Translations under genes and position numbers: made by a program
Shown here: positions 6,565 through 7,938 of the stretch, in pieces
Layout: every line of letters starts with the position of its first letter
How positions within the stretch are numbered: the stretch's first letter is position 1
Notes under the pieces: model-generated
Database searches by the model: none
What the model saw: the letters and a program-made list of their open reading frames with translations, nothing else
What the model was told of the DNA's origin: nothing
Source: Thermoanaerobaculia bacterium
GTDB lineage: Bacteria > Acidobacteriota > Thermoanaerobaculia > Multivoradales > UBA5704
Assembly: GCA_025937035.1 (NCBI GenBank)
Contig: JAICSG010000161.1
Location: 1-7,938 of the forward strand
Direction of reading: 5' to 3'
DNA: 7,938 nucleotides

Positions 6565-7938
6565 TTTGCTTTCTCCTCTCTCGTCCCGCCCTGAGCGCCC
6601 AGACGGCGGCTCCGGCCAGCAGGGCGCCGCCGGCCAGCCAGGCTGCCGCCCGGCCGGCGCCGGTTCCTTCTTTTTCGATGTAAAGATTTTCGGGGAGATC
6701 CCCTTCAGGGCCTTCCGGCCCCTCGCGCAGAGCCATCTGCAGGACCTGCGCCGGATGGAGCGCCCGCCGGCCGGTCTCCTGGGCGATCTGCTCCCGGCAA
6801 CTGAAGCCCGTGGCCACGATCAGGGTGTCCTTGGCCGCGTTGCGCACGGCGGGGAGGAGCACCTGCTCGCCGACCGCCACCGACACCTCGTAGCGCTCCC
6901 CCTTCTCGAAGCCGAAGGAGCCCGCCATGCCGCAGCAGCCGGAGTCGAGCACGTCCAGATCGAGGCCGAGGTCGCGCAGCATCTTCACCGTGTCGTCCAT
7001 GTGGAGGACCGATTTCTGATGGCAGTGGCCGTGGAGCACGGCCTTGCGCTTCAGCTTGGGGAGCTCGACCGTGTCCTTCTGCTCCTGATGAGCCAGGAAC
7101 TCGCCGAGGGTGAAGACCTGGCGGCTCAGGCGCTGGGCGTCCTGATCACCGGGGAAGAGGTTGAGCATCTCGTCGCGGAAGACCGCCACGCAGCTCGGCT
7201 CGAGGCCGATGACCGGCGTCCCCTCGCGGATCTCCTCGCGCAACGTGTCCAGGATCTCCCGGAGCTGCCGCCTGGCCTGGTCGAGCATGCCGTAGTCGTA
7301 GAGCGGGCGCCCGCAGCAGAGGTGCTCCCAGGGGACCGTCACCTGGAAACCCGCCGACTCCAGCACCTCGACGGCGGCGCGCGCCGTGGCCGGGTGGAAA
7401 TAGTTGTTGAAGGTATCCGGCCAGAGAAGGACCCGCTGCCCGCCGGTCTGCAAGGGTTGATGCTGGTGGAAGAACCAGTCCTTGAACGGCACCGGCGCGA
7501 AGGCCGGGACCCGCCGCTGCGGCGCCATGCCGGAGAGGGCCTTGGCGATCGATCGCAGCCCTGGGGTCTGGGTGAAGAGGTTGGCCAACCCGGGCAGTCC
7601 CGGAACGAGCGAGGCGAGCCGGGCCCACCAATGGATCAGACCGAAGGCGTAGGCCGAGCGCGGGCGCAGCCGCCCTTCCCAGTAATGGGAGAGGAACTCG
7701 GCCTTGTAGGTCGCCATGTCGACCTCCATCGGGCACTCGTGCTTGCAACCTTTACAGGCCAGGCAGAGGTCGAGGGCATCTTTCACGTGCTCGTCCCGCC
7801 AGCCGTTCTTCAAGGGATTCCCCTGGAGCATCTCGAAGAGCGCGCGGGCCCGGCCGCGGGTCGAGTGCTCCTCTTCCATGGTGACGCGGTAGCTGGGACA
7901 CATGGTGCCGCCGTGGTGCTTGCGGCATTCGCCCACTC
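6551..7938 (-). CDS. FAD/Fe-S oxidoreductase (lactate/glycolate dehydrogenase type), C-terminal part, with C-terminal membrane helix; partial at its 5' end
   Basis: The frame is open to the window edge, so the start lies outside; the GTG at 7936 is within a cysteine motif and is not a start. Numbering from that GTG, C4 and C13 (in GGTMCPSY) are the end of a first 4Fe-4S motif, followed by HSTRGRA, a signature of FAD-linked oxidases fused to Fe-S domains. A second cluster motif is C58xxC61xxC64xxxC68P. Two CCG domains follow: CCGRPLYDYG at 207-216 with C249, then HCHQKS with C305 and SGCCGMAGSFGF at 333-343. Family members normally carry an N-terminal FAD-binding domain and oxidise 2-hydroxy acids, passing electrons through Fe-S clusters and CCG domains to a membrane acceptor. 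The substrate here is unknown. After a charged, PEG-repeat linker (about 405-428) comes a hydrophobic helix (about 430-450) and a basic tail, RAGRERRKQNEKR, which would anchor the enzyme to the inner membrane from the cytoplasm. The stop overlaps the next gene by 14 bases. Confidence 0.88.
   Translation of the reverse strand, partial: VGECRKHHGGTMCPSYRVTMEEEHSTRGRARALFEMLQGNPLKNGWRDEHVKDALDLCLACKGCKHECPMEVDMATYKAEFLSHYWEGRLRPRSAYAFGLIHWWARLASLVPGLPGLANLFTQTPGLRSIAKALSGMAPQRRVPAFAPVPFKDWFFHQHQPLQTGGQRVLLWPDTFNNYFHPATARAAVEVLESAGFQVTVPWEHLCCGRPLYDYGMLDQARRQLREILDTLREEIREGTPVIGLEPSCVAVFRDEMLNLFPGDQDAQRLSRQVFTLGEFLAHQEQKDTVELPKLKRKAVLHGHCHQKSVLHMDDTVKMLRDLGLDLDVLDSGCCGMAGSFGFEKGERYEVSVAVGEQVLLPAVRNAAKDTLIVATGFSCREQIAQETGRRALHPAQVLQMALREGPEGPEGDLPENLYIEKEGTGAGRAAAWLAGGALLAGAAVWALRAGRERRKQNEKR
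6573..6577 (-). promoter_or_regulatory. Ribosome binding site of the SDR gene, inside the preceding gene
   Basis: AGGAG on the minus strand lies eight bases before the ATG at 6564 and within the last codons of the Fe-S oxidoreductase gene, which stops at 6551. This fixes the SDR start and allows independent as well as coupled initiation. Confidence 0.8.

Noticed and set aside
5635..6594. A 319-codon plus-strand frame opposite the SDR gene.
   Set aside because: It is a mirror of SDR codon bias, with a His/Val/Gly-rich product and no domain. The SDR on the other strand has all its catalytic residues.
7934..7936. GTG as the start of the Fe-S oxidoreductase.
   Set aside because: The frame stays open to the edge and the GTG falls inside the first Fe-S cysteine motif, so the gene must begin outside the window.
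1..7938. Mobile element, CRISPR array, defence island or tRNA.
   Set aside because: No transposase, integrase, direct-repeat array, terminal inverted repeats or tRNA-like segment was seen. The genes are metabolic, transport and signalling families with uniform composition.

Overview
The window is a very GC-rich bacterial segment in which all eight recognisable genes lie on the minus strand, so they read from high to low coordinates. Both ends are cut inside genes. Base composition, long antisense open frames, frequent TTG starts and the gene mix suggest a soil or subsurface lineage of the Rokubacteria/Methylomirabilota, Acidobacteria or deltaproteobacterial type. That placement is inference only; there is no rRNA or other taxonomic marker here. 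I see no tRNA, rRNA, CRISPR array, insertion sequence or phage gene.

In transcription order: (1) 7938-6551, the C-terminal half of a FAD/Fe-S oxidoreductase of the lactate/glycolate dehydrogenase type, ending in a transmembrane helix. (2) 6564-5548, a classical short-chain dehydrogenase, also ending in a transmembrane helix; it overlaps gene 1 by 14 bases. (3) 5551-3251, a two-domain glycogen-debranching-type glycosidase of the COG3408 kind, overlapping gene 2 by four bases if it starts at a TTG. (4) 3226-2813, a small membrane VKOR-family protein with one CxxC. (5) 2732-2136, an exported cysteine-free protein made of two similar beta-rich repeats, function unknown. (6) 2071-1313, a ZIP-family metal transporter starting at TTG. 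(7) 1263-463, an RsbQ-like alpha/beta hydrolase. (8) 461-1, the start of an RsbP-like PAS sensor protein, cut by the window edge.

Gaps are short (overlap, overlap, 24, 80, 64, 49 and 1 bases), so the set could be one long transcript or two or three sub-operons. The tightest units are genes 1-2-3(-4) and genes 7-8. Genes 1 and 2 look like two membrane-tethered redox enzymes made together. Genes 4-6 concern the cell envelope: thiol redox, an exported protein and metal transport. Genes 7-8 have the same order as the Bacillus subtilis rsbQ-rsbP energy-stress module, where the hydrolase activates a PAS-containing phosphatase; here the output domain lies outside the window.

The families are known ones. 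What deserves a second look is the pair of tail-anchored redox enzymes, the VKOR protein without loop cysteines, the unusual ZIP metal motifs, and the rsbQ/PAS pair with its unseen output domain. I did not find evidence of a wholly new system.
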